A stretch of 64,000 nucleotides of DNA from contig NZ_FNBM01000002.1 in the NCBI RefSeq assembly GCF_900102335.1, forward strand, positions 1 through 64,000, given 5' to 3'. The notes beneath the pieces were generated by a model. That model had not been told where the DNA came from and ran no database searches. It was given only the letters and a program-made list of their open reading frames with translations. The translations under genes were made by a program, and so were the position numbers. This DNA comes from Phytopseudomonas seleniipraecipitans. GTDB lineage: Bacteria; Pseudomonadota; Gammaproteobacteria; Pseudomonadales; Pseudomonadaceae. Shown piece after piece: positions 1 through 8,895 of the stretch (its first letter is position 1; every line of letters begins with the position of its first letter).

Positions 1-3000
1 GGCACGACCGTGCTGACCACAACTGCCACGGTTGTGGCGGGTGGTACCTACTCGGCAGATGTACCGGCGGCTCTGGCTGAAGGCGCTTACTCGGTTGATG
101 CCAAAGTCACTGACCTGGCTGGCAACACCGGTTCGGCCACTGATAGCGGTGCTATCGACACCACCGCTCCGGCCATCACCGTCGATGCTCCGGCGGTCAG
201 CAATGACACCACCCCGACCATCACCGGCACCACCGATGCGCCGGTGGGCAGCACCGTCACCCTGACGATTACCCAGGGCAACACGGTCATCACCGTGAGC
301 ACGCCAGTATTGGCGGGCGGCACTTACACAGTCGACATGCCGCAAGCCTTGGCTGAAGGTCCGTATACCGTGGGCGCTCAGGTTACTGACCCTGCCGGAA
401 ATACGGGCAACGCGACTGATAGCGGTGTTATCGATACCATTGCCGGCGACACCGGCGCTGCACCAATCGTCACCATCACCGAAGACATCAACAACGACGG
501 CGTGATCAGCAAGGCTGAGCTCAACGGCCCAATCGATGTACGCGTAGATCTTCCGGCCGGTGCAGTTCTTGGCGATACCCTGGTGATCACCAACGGCACC
601 GCGCCGCAGACCATCACCCTGACTGCTGCGCACATCGCGGCTGGCTTCGTCAACACCACCTTTGCCAATCCAGGCGAAGGTCAGACCCTGACCGTCGATG
701 CGACGCTTCAAGATCAGTTCGGCAACACCTCCAACAAAGGCACCGACAGCGCCACGGTCGACACCCTGGCCGGTGCTACCGGTGCTGCACCAATCGTCAC
801 CATTACCGAAGACGCCAACAACGACGGCGTCATCAGCAAAGCTGAGCTCAACGGCGACATCGACGTCAGCATCAAGCTGCCAGCCGGTGCAGTTGCTGGA
901 GACACCATCAGCATCACCTCGGGCAATGTCACCAAAGACATCATCCTGACCGCGGAGCAAATCACTGCAGGACAGGTCGGCACGACTTTCCCAAGCCCGG
1001 GCGAAGGTCAGACCATCACGGTCGATGCCGTGCTTAAAGATCAGTTCGGCAACACCTCCAACAAAGGCACCGATAGCGCCACGGTTGACACCCTGGCCGG
1101 TGCCACGGGTGCGGCTCCCACCGTGGAAATCCGTGAAGACATCAATAACGATGGGGTTATCGGTCAGAACGAGCTCAGCGGTGCAATCGATGTACGGGTC
1201 GGGTTGCCGACCGGATCTGTGGCGGGCGATACCATCAATGTCACTGATGGCGCGACCACGCAGAACATCAAGTTGACTGAAAACGACATCACGGCCGGGC
1301 ACGTCGACACTACCTTCGCCAATCCTGGTGAGGGCAAGACCGTCACTGTCGAGGCGACGCTTCAGGATCAGTTCGGCAACACGTCTGGCAAAGGCAGCGA
1401 CCAGGCGCTGGTGAACAGCAACCCCGTCGCCAACGATGATCCGGTTGGCAAAATCTATACCGTCAAAATCGGAGACCTGAATGATGCGGGGTCTCAAATC
1501 AACAACTGGACAGCGACAGACAGCAACAGTCAGAAGACGAGCATCGTGGCCCAAAACGGCAACGGTGAAAGTGCTGACTTGCTGCAACTGACGGTGGACC
1601 GTAACCAAAATGCGCTTGGCGTAGGCGGCACTCCACGGGCGTCGGGTTCACCGACACCCGATCAAATCGAATATGACAGCCTGACCGGCAAGAGCGAATC
1701 GATTACGCTGAATTTCAGCGGCAATCTGAATCACGCCGATTTCACAGTCAGCCGACTCATTCCCGGCGAAGACGGTGGCGAGCAAGGGCGCTGGGTAGCT
1801 CTTTATCAGGGTGTAGAAGTTGGCAGCGGCACCTTCAAAAATAGCGGTAACGGCACCGGCAAGTTTTCAATCGACACCGGCAACCAGGTATTCGACAGCA
1901 TTCGCTTCGAAGCCATTCCGACGGTCAATAACAGCAATACCCCCGGGGATAGCTCGGACTACTTCCTCACAGGCTTTTCTGGCACGGGCCCGGCGGCAGC
2001 GAACGGCACTTATGTCATCAATGAAAGCCAAACGCTGAATATCAATCAGACCAAAGGACTGCTCAGCAACGACTCGGATAGCGACGCCGGGCAAACGCTG
2101 CAGGTTGTTCAAATCAACGGCCAGAACGTGCCCGCCAACGGCAAGGTCGCGCTCGCCACAGGCATGCTCACCATCAATGCCGACGGCAGCTTCAGTTTTG
2201 CCGCCAACGATAACAACCTGAAGTCAGGGGAGCTCAAGACTCAGACCTTCGAGTACACCATAAGCGACGGTTATGGCGGCACCGCCACAGCGAAAGCGAC
2301 CATTACCATCGTTGGTACTGAAGTTGTTCCGAGCATCGCCAGTGTCAGTGCAGCCACTGATACTCAAGGTCAGCAGGTGGATGAAGGTGACCTTGCTGTT
2401 TTCACTGTCAAACTCACCAATTCCAGTAGCACCAGCACTACGTTCGACTTCGCACTTAAAAGCGGTACGGCGACGGCGGGCAGCGACTTCAAAACCGGCA
2501 GCGCGGATCTGCAATTCAGCAATGGCGTTATCTACAACAGCGTCACCGGCAAGATCACTGTGCCCGCCGGCGTCACCGAGTTCACCGTTGGCGTACCGAC
2601 CATTGATGACCTGCAGATCGAACCGAATGAGACCTTCAGCCTGACTATTGGCGGTCAGTCGGCACAAGCCACGATCTACGATAACGACAGAGGCATCAAC
2701 ATCGTCGGCGGCAGTCAGTTTGCCGTATCGGAAGAAGGCTTGGCTGGCGGCGTACCTGATAGCACCGGCAGCAGCGATACCACCAATGCGGTGGAATCCA
2801 GCGGTGCGTTCAGCCTGAACGGCAGCGGCGTCGGTGCGGTCTGGACCCTGACCGCGCCACCAGAGTCGCTGACGTCCGGCGGTGTTCCAGTCACCTGGAG
2901 CCTATCTGCCGACGGTAAAACGCTGACTGGCTCTGCCGGGAGCGCGAAGGTACTGACCGTCACCATCGACGACAGCGGTGCTTACAAGATCGTGCTGAGC

Positions 3001-6000
3001 GGCAAAGTCGACCACCCGGATACCACTGCCGAAGACGCTCTGCAGGTCAACGTTGGCGTGCAAGCCGACGTCAATGGGGTAACCCAATCTGCCAAGCTGC
3101 CAATCAGCATCGAGGATGATGCGCCGGTCGCCCATGGCGGTTCGATTACTGTGACATCTCCAGATGCGGCGAACGTAGCCCCTGTGGCCAGCGCGGCCGC
3201 CGGTGGTAACTTGCTGGGGATAGTCGGTCTATCCGCTCTGAATTTGATCGACCTGAGCACCCGCTCGGCGTTTGGCGCAACCGACGTCAATAACAACATC
3301 AGCAAAGTGGAGCTCAATTACAGCGCGCTGGTATCGCTGGGTGGGCTGCTGGGTGCTCGCGAGTTCAGCATCTCCAAAGCACTGGCAGCGGAATTGGGCC
3401 TCAACGTGGAGATCACCAATAACTCGGGCATCCTCGGTCTTGTCGGTCCGTCTTCACACGTGGTCATCACCTCGCAGGATGGCGGCCCGATCGATAACCT
3501 GGCAGTGAATGAACTGCTGGCAACAGCCCGCCTGGGCGGCGGTGCGATCACTGCGGAAGTGCTGAATGCCACCAGCATCACCGTGACCGACACCTACGGT
3601 GCCAGCTCCACCGCTTCCATAGGCGCGCTGGCGGATGCCAGCGTACTGAGCGGTACCGCCGCGAATCCTTACCTCAAGGAAGGTGACGATACCAGCAACA
3701 CGCTGACCGGCACCTCTGGTGATGACCAGCTTTATGGCCATGGCGGAAACGACACCCTCAATGGCGGCGATGGCAATGACATCCTGCGCGGCGGCGCCGG
3801 CAACGACACCCTCAATGGTGGCGCCGGCAATGACATCCTGATCGGTGGCACCGGCAACGACATGCTCACTGGCGGAGCCGGCAAGGACATTTTCCGCTGG
3901 GAAAAAGGTGATGCAGGCACAGCCGGCAACCCTGCAGTAGACACTGTCACGGACTTCACTCTGGGCACGGACGTTCTGGATCTGCGCTCCGTCCTGCAAG
4001 GCGAGAACCAGGGCAACCTGTCCAATTACGTTCGCGTGACTGTCGATGGCAGCGGCAACACCGTGCTGCACATCAGCAGCACCGGCGGCTTCAGCAACGG
4101 TTATAGCGCGGCGCTGGAAGACCAGACCATCGTGTTGCGGGGCGTGAACCTGCAATCAGCCTATGGCACTACCGACAGCGCGAAGATTGTCACCAACCTA
4201 GTGAATAGCGGAAACCTGGCGGTCGACCTTAAAACCATCGGCGTCACTGGCAATGTAGCGCCTGTAGCCGGCGTCTCCAGCGACGGTAACCTGCTCGGTC
4301 TGGTGGGCTTGTCCGCCCTGAATCTCATCGACTTGAGCACACGCTCGGCCTTTGGTGCAACTGACGCCAATAACAACATCAGCAAGGTTGAGCTCAGCTA
4401 CAAGGCGCTGCTTTCACTGGGGGCCCGCGGCTTCACCTATTCTGCGGCGTTGGCGAACGAATTGGGCCTCAGTGTGGTGCCCGTGAAAAACTCGGGCGCC
4501 CTGGGTCTGATTAATACATCTTCAGGTCTGACCATCACGTCAAAGGATGGCGGCCCGATCGATAACCTGGCGGTGAATGAGCTGCTGGCGACGGTGCGTC
4601 TGGAGGGCGGCGTGATCAATGCGCAGGTGCTGAATGCCACCAGCATCACCGTGACCGACACCTACGGTGCCAGCTCTTCGACGTCAATCGGCGCTCTGGC
4701 GGACGCCAGCGTACTGAGCAGCACCACAGCGAATCCGAACCTGAAAGAGGGCGACAACAACGGCAACACGCTGACCGGCACCTCTGGTGATGACCAGCTG
4801 TATGGCTATGGCGGAAACGACACCCTCAACGGCGGCGATGGCAATGACATCCTGCGCGGCGGCGCCGGCAACGACACCCTCAATGGTGGCGCCGGCAATG
4901 ACATCCTGATCGGCGGCACCGGCAACAACATGCTCACTGGCGGAGCCGGCAAGGACATATTCCGCTGGGAAAAAGGTGATGCCGGTACAGCAGGAAAACC
5001 TGCGGTAGACACCGTCACGGACTTCACCCTGGGCACGGATGTTCTGGATCTGCGCGCTTTCCTGCAAGGTGAGAGCCTGGGCAATCTGTCCAATTACATC
5101 CGCGTGACCGTAGACGGCAGCGGGAACACCGTGCTGCATATCAGCAGCACCGGCGCCTTCGGCAATGGTTATAACGCGGCGCTGGAAGACCAAACCATCG
5201 TCTTGCAAGGTGTGAATCTGCAAACGGCCTACGGCACGAACGACAGCATGCAGATCGTCACCAAGCTGGTTAACAGCGGTAATCTGGCGATTGACACCGC
5301 GGCCTACTTCACCACGACCGGCAACCTGGGTCAGTTTGGTGGTGATGGAGGTCATGTACAAAGCATCGCCGTAGGTGGGGTGACATACACCTACAACGCC
5401 ACTGCAAAAAGTATAAGCGTCAACGGTACGTCAGCCTCGGTAACTGGCTACAGCTTCGATGCAACCAGCAAGCAGCTGACGGTGACTACAACCAAAGGCG
5501 AAGCCATCGTCGTCAACATGGAGACCGGTGGCTACCACTACAGCGCTAGCCGTCCATTGGTGGCCGGCGAGAACACTAACGTGGGCTTTACTCTGGTGGA
5601 CAACGACGGTGACACTGCCTCCAGCAGCCTGCAATTCAACGGAACGGGCACACCTGTGGTCATCGGTGGCGCTCCCGATGCCGCGGACGATTCCTACTCC
5701 TTTACCGCCGGCCTTAAGGCCGAGTACTACGGCTATAACGACTCAAGCACCGGTGCCGGCAACAACGGCGCCAACCTGACCAACCTGAGCCAGGTTCGCC
5801 AGTTCATCGACAGCCACAACCCTTCGGCGACCTTCAACGCCACCAAGCTGGACTACGGCAACCTCAGCAATGCGTCCGGCCTGGGCAATGGCACCAACCT
5901 GCAGAATTTCCTGGGTGTGAACACCACCACGGGCAATGGCACCAAGGCCAACTCGCTGTCGACCGATCCAGGCAACACCTCTGACGCCATCATCAAGATG

Positions 6001-8484
6001 AGCGGCTACGTCAACCTTGCGGCCGGCACCTATGACTTCAAGGTAACGGCGGACGATGGTTACAGCATCCGCATAAACGGGCAGGTGGTCGCCGAGTTCA
6101 ACAATATCCAGTCGACCTCCACCGCCACCGGCAAGTCGTTCACCATCAGCGCGGCTCAGGCCGGCGCCCAGCAAATCGAGATCATCTACTGGGATCAGGG
6201 CGGCGACGCACGTCTCAAGGTCGAACTTGGCCAGGGCGGCACCTACAAGGTCGTCGACTCGGACATGCTCTATCACGTGCCAGCAACTTCAAGCTTGGTG
6301 GTCGAGTCCGGCGACAGCCTGACGATCGCTGGCAGCACCCTGCTGAGCAACGACAAAGATCCGGATGGCGATGCGCTTTCCATTATCAGTGTGCAAAACG
6401 CCACCAACGGCACCGTCAGCCTGAACAACGGCAGCGTCATCTTCATGCCGAAGGAAGGCTTCTACGGCGACGCCAGCTTCCAGTACACCATTAGCGACGG
6501 CAAGGGCGGCTCGGACACCGCGACAGCCACCTTGAAGGTGACCAAACCGGCTGACGTGATCCACCTGGCTGGCGACGGCGCCAACGACAATGGCGACAAC
6601 ACCGTTCGCGGCGGCAATGGCAATGACGTGCTGCTGGGCGACACCGGCGGTACGTTGACCACCCTTCAGCCAGCAACCAACTACAACATCGCCTTGTTGG
6701 TCGACACCTCCGGCAGCATGCAGGGTGATCGCATGAGCCTGACCAAGAACGCGCTGTCGAACTTCGCGAAAACCCTGGCGGGCCATGATGGGGTCGTCAA
6801 CCTCACCCTGGTGGGCTTTGCCGGCGACGTTACGCTGAGCGCCAAGGTGGGCGACCTGCAAAATGGCACCAAGCTCGACAGCTTGTTGGCCGATATCCAG
6901 CGCCTGACTGCCAATGGCGGCACCAACTATGAAGCCGCTTTCAAGGAAGCGAGTGCCTGGTTCGATGTGCAGAGCGCTGCCGGCAGTACCAAGGCTGCGG
7001 GTTACGAAAACCTCACGTTCTTCCTGTCCGACGGTGATCCGACCTTCTACTACAACGGCAACACCACCACGGTCAGTGGCAATGGATCGACCACCAACGA
7101 TCAGGTACTGCTGGGCTCGCTCGATACCTTCAACGTGCTCGCCGGCAAGAGTGCCGTGCAGACCATCGGTATCGGTTCGGGTGTCAGCCAGAAGAATCTC
7201 AGCTTCTTCGACAACACCACGGACGCGCCCGCGTTCAGCTACCTAGCCAACGGCTCGGGAGCCACGCTAGCCAACTTCGACAACACCACCACGGGCTGGA
7301 ACAACCTTGCCAATTGGCACACATCCGGCACTGGCTTCTCCAGTGGTTCGGTCGGCCGTAGCGGCGACGCCCTGATGATTCGCGATACGGTGGGTGGCTC
7401 TCCCGTCACCGCCACAACGCCGTCGCTGACCATCGCCGACGGAGCGTTCAGCAGCCTGCGGTTCGCCTACGGCACCTTGGATGCCGGCAACGGTGACTCG
7501 CTAAGCTGGAAACTGCAGCAGCTGGTGCAGGGCGTCTGGACCGACATACAGACCGGCGGTGGAACCACTGGCGACTACTGGACTACCGCAGAAACCTCGG
7601 TCGTCGGCGCAGGGACTTACCGGCTGGCATTCAGCGTCGATGACAAGTCGGCGAACTTGGCCAATGCCACCATGTGGATCGACAACATCACCCGGGTTGA
7701 TTACACCCATGTGCCGGTCGGCAAGGTCGAAATCGTCAATTCGGCCGATGAACTCTCGGCCGTCCTGCACGGTGGCTCGAACGCTAACGTGCCGGTAAAA
7801 GTCGGTAATGACACCCTCTACGGAGGCGATGGCGACGACATCATCTTCGGCGACGTGATCAACACTGATGCGCTTCCATGGGGAGTCAACGGTAACCCGA
7901 CCAAACCAGTCGACCTGCCAAACGGTGCCGGTACGCACGCCCTGGAAACCTTCCTGGAGCTGAAGAACGGCATCGCACCGAGTAATGCCGACATGTACGA
8001 CTACATCCGCGCCAACCACGAGACCTTCAACGTCGCGGGTGACACGCGCGGTGGCTCTGATCACCTGTACGGCGGGGCCGGTAACGACATCCTCTATGGT
8101 CAGGGCGGCAATGACTTCCTGATCGGCGGCGCGGGTGACGACATCCTGTTCGGCGGCGCGGGCGCCGATACCTTCGTCTGGCAGAAAGGTGACTTCGGCA
8201 AGGATGTGATCAAGGACTTCAGCGTAGCCGAAGGCGATACCCTCGACTTGAGCTCACTGCTTCAGGATCACAGCAACAATCTGGACGGTTACCTGAAACT
8301 GGTGACGGACAACGGCAGCTCTACCTTGTTGATCAGTACCAAAGGTGAGTTCAACAATGGCGACATCACCACGCAACAGGTTGCCGCCAAGGCCGATGTA
8401 CAGATCGATCTGGGTCATGCCAGTCTGGCGAGCTACGACATCAATACACTGATCGCCAACCACACGATCAAAGTCGACCCATGA
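1..8484 (+). CDS. Giant LapA-type RTX adhesin, C-terminal part (5' end outside window)
   Basis: A reading frame open from the first base runs to TGA at 8482-8484, giving about 2,827 residues with no start in the window. Counting from the first in-window ATG (base 10), I see: Ig-like/Big-type repeats (1-140); three ~105-residue repeats each carrying a calcium-binding-like DxNNDGVIS motif (about 145-470); a Calx-beta-like domain (about 776-893); two tandem modules each with GGxGNDxL RTX nonapeptides (about 1055-1770); a PA14-like domain (about 1900-2080); a VWA domain with MIDAS DTSGS (about 2230-2420); and a terminal RTX block (about 2684-2722) followed by a type I secretion C-terminus. Such proteins are exported by a type I system, held at the outer membrane by an N-terminal retention module and released by LapG. 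The lapG-lapD pair lies just downstream, convergent. Transporter genes are not in the window. Naming it LapA itself would over-reach because the N-terminus is unseen. Confidence 0.9.
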   Translation, partial: GTTVLTTTATVVAGGTYSADVPAALAEGAYSVDAKVTDLAGNTGSATDSGAIDTTAPAITVDAPAVSNDTTPTITGTTDAPVGSTVTLTITQGNTVITVSTPVLAGGTYTVDMPQALAEGPYTVGAQVTDPAGNTGNATDSGVIDTIAGDTGAAPIVTITEDINNDGVISKAELNGPIDVRVDLPAGAVLGDTLVITNGTAPQTITLTAAHIAAGFVNTTFANPGEGQTLTVDATLQDQFGNTSNKGTDSATVDTLAGATGAAPIVTITEDANNDGVISKAELNGDIDVSIKLPAGAVAGDTISITSGNVTKDIILTAEQITAGQVGTTFPSPGEGQTITVDAVLKDQFGNTSNKGTDSATVDTLAGATGAAPTVEIREDINNDGVIGQNELSGAIDVRVGLPTGSVAGDTINVTDGATTQNIKLTENDITAGHVDTTFANPGEGKTVTVEATLQDQFGNTSGKGSDQALVNSNPVANDDPVGKIYTVKIGDLNDAGSQINNWTATDSNSQKTSIVAQNGNGESADLLQLTVDRNQNALGVGGTPRASGSPTPDQIEYDSLTGKSESITLNFSGNLNHADFTVSRLIPGEDGGEQGRWVALYQGVEVGSGTFKNSGNGTGKFSIDTGNQVFDSIRFEAIPTVNNSNTPGDSSDYFLTGFSGTGPAAANGTYVINESQTLNINQTKGLLSNDSDSDAGQTLQVVQINGQNVPANGKVALATGMLTINADGSFSFAANDNNLKSGELKTQTFEYTISDGYGGTATAKATITIVGTEVVPSIASVSAATDTQGQQVDEGDLAVFTVKLTNSSSTSTTFDFALKSGTATAGSDFKTGSADLQFSNGVIYNSVTGKITVPAGVTEFTVGVPTIDDLQIEPNETFSLTIGGQSAQATIYDNDRGINIVGGSQFAVSEEGLAGGVPDSTGSSDTTNAVESSGAFSLNGSGVGAVWTLTAPPESLTSGGVPVTWSLSADGKTLTGSAGSAKVLTVTIDDSGAYKIVLSGKVDHPDTTAEDALQVNVGVQADVNGVTQSAKLPISIEDDAPVAHGGSITVTSPDAANVAPVASAAAGGNLLGIVGLSALNLIDLSTRSAFGATDVNNNISKVELNYSALVSLGGLLGAREFSISKALAAELGLNVEITNNSGILGLVGPSSHVVITSQDGGPIDNLAVNELLATARLGGGAITAEVLNATSITVTDTYGASSTASIGALADASVLSGTAANPYLKEGDDTSNTLTGTSGDDQLYGHGGNDTLNGGDGNDILRGGAGNDTLNGGAGNDILIGGTGNDMLTGGAGKDIFRWEKGDAGTAGNPAVDTVTDFTLGTDVLDLRSVLQGENQGNLSNYVRVTVDGSGNTVLHISSTGGFSNGYSAALEDQTIVLRGVNLQSAYGTTDSAKIVTNLVNSGNLAVDLKTIGVTGNVAPVAGVSSDGNLLGLVGLSALNLIDLSTRSAFGATDANNNISKVELSYKALLSLGARGFTYSAALANELGLSVVPVKNSGALGLINTSSGLTITSKDGGPIDNLAVNELLATVRLEGGVINAQVLNATSITVTDTYGASSSTSIGALADASVLSSTTANPNLKEGDNNGNTLTGTSGDDQLYGYGGNDTLNGGDGNDILRGGAGNDTLNGGAGNDILIGGTGNNMLTGGAGKDIFRWEKGDAGTAGKPAVDTVTDFTLGTDVLDLRAFLQGESLGNLSNYIRVTVDGSGNTVLHISSTGAFGNGYNAALEDQTIVLQGVNLQTAYGTNDSMQIVTKLVNSGNLAIDTAAYFTTTGNLGQFGGDGGHVQSIAVGGVTYTYNATAKSISVNGTSASVTGYSFDATSKQLTVTTTKGEAIVVNMETGGYHYSASRPLVAGENTNVGFTLVDNDGDTASSSLQFNGTGTPVVIGGAPDAADDSYSFTAGLKAEYYGYNDSSTGAGNNGANLTNLSQVRQFIDSHNPSATFNATKLDYGNLSNASGLGNGTNLQNFLGVNTTTGNGTKANSLSTDPGNTSDAIIKMSGYVNLAAGTYDFKVTADDGYSIRINGQVVAEFNNIQSTSTATGKSFTISAAQAGAQQIEIIYWDQGGDARLKVELGQGGTYKVVDSDMLYHVPATSSLVVESGDSLTIAGSTLLSNDKDPDGDALSIISVQNATNGTVSLNNGSVIFMPKEGFYGDASFQYTISDGKGGSDTATATLKVTKPADVIHLAGDGANDNGDNTVRGGNGNDVLLGDTGGTLTTLQPATNYNIALLVDTSGSMQGDRMSLTKNALSNFAKTLAGHDGVVNLTLVGFAGDVTLSAKVGDLQNGTKLDSLLADIQRLTANGGTNYEAAFKEASAWFDVQSAAGSTKAAGYENLTFFLSDGDPTFYYNGNTTTVSGNGSTTNDQVLLGSLDTFNVLAGKSAVQTIGIGSGVSQKNLSFFDNTTDAPAFSYLANGSGATLANFDNTTTGWNNLANWHTSGTGFSSGSVGRSGDALMIRDTVGGSPVTATTPSLTIADGAFSSLRFAYGTLDAGNGDSLSWKLQQLVQGVWTDIQTGGGTTGDYWTTAETSVVGAGTYRLAFSVDDKSANLANATMWIDNITRVDYTHVPVGKVEIVNSADELSAVLHGGSNANVPVKVGNDTLYGGDGDDIIFGDVINTDALPWGVNGNPTKPVDLPNGAGTHALETFLELKNGIAPSNADMYDYIRANHETFNVAGDTRGGSDHLYGGAGNDILYGQGGNDFLIGGAGDDILFGGAGADTFVWQKGDFGKDVIKDFSVAEGDTLDLSSLLQDHSNNLDGYLKLVTDNGSSTLLISTKGEFNNGDITTQQVAAKADVQIDLGHASLASYDINTLIANHTIKVDP
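3175..5328 (+). repeat. Tandem ~1.07 kb duplication inside the adhesin gene
   Basis: Bases 3175-4254 and 4255-5328 encode two closely similar modules. Both start VAPVA, continue with a GLSALNLIDLSTRSAFGATD segment, then a NELLAT segment, then an RTX block (about 3709-3900 and 4773-4965), then a VTDFTLGTDVLDLR segment. The second copy is about 12-15 bases shorter near its start and has one RTX Asp changed to Asn (GNN for GND). This is a unit that can expand or contract by recombination. Confidence 0.85.
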
Positions 8485-8493
8485 TAGGCCTAA

Positions 8494-8519
8494 GCCCCGC
8501 CACACTTTCGTGGCGGGGC
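8494..8519 (+). terminator. Hairpin after adhesin gene
   Basis: A perfect 10-bp stem (GCCCCGCCAC at 8494-8503 with GTGGCGGGGC at 8510-8519) around a 6-base loop lies 10 bases after the adhesin stop. No T-run follows, so it is terminator-like rather than a classical intrinsic terminator. Confidence 0.55.
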
Positions 8520-8556
8520 GCTAAGCTGTACGCATCAGCTGTATCGGAGAAGGCGC

Positions 8557-8895
8557 TTGTTTTATATAAAACGTAATGCCGAAGGCGAATTGCTGCGTGT
8601 GCAGCCCGAGCCTTTCGAAGGGATGAACGGCGAATTGCCTGCCGACAGCGAGGAAGCGCGCGCCTGGTTTTCCAACCAGAACGTGGAAAGCAGCCTGCTG
8701 CAGCTCAAGCAGAGCGACCTGGACATGATCCGCGTGCTCGAGGATTTGATCGATCTGCTGATCAAGAAAGGCGTGGTGCGCATTACCGACCTGCCGGAAG
8801 CGGCCCAAAGCAAGCTGATGGGCCGTAGCCGCGCACGTGATGCATTAGGCGGCGCGAACCGCCTGATCAACGAAGAAGAGCGTGGCCTGATCTGA
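8557..8895 (+). CDS. Small conserved protein (annotated elsewhere as tryptophan synthase subunit beta-like)
   Basis: A 112-residue soluble, acidic and helical protein with no signal peptide. The start is TTG, supported by GGAGAAGG at 8546-8553 and by the absence of any ATG near the 5' end. It resembles short Pseudomonas proteins carried in databases under the misleading name tryptophan synthase beta-like. It is far too short to be TrpB and has no PLP-binding lysine context. The core (DLDMIRVLEDLIDLLIKKGV) looks like a helical protein-interaction segment. Its stop codon abuts the convergent lapD stop with no spacer. The function is unknown; its position between the adhesin and lapD suggests, without proof, a link to adhesion or c-di-GMP control. 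Confidence 0.8.
   Translation: MFYIKRNAEGELLRVQPEPFEGMNGELPADSEEARAWFSNQNVESSLLQLKQSDLDMIRVLEDLIDLLIKKGVVRITDLPEAAQSKLMGRSRARDALGGANRLINEEERGLI

Noticed and set aside
3709..4965. Repeat arrays resembling CRISPR at first glance
   Set aside because: The repeats are in frame and encode RTX nonapeptides; there are no uniform repeats with unique spacers.
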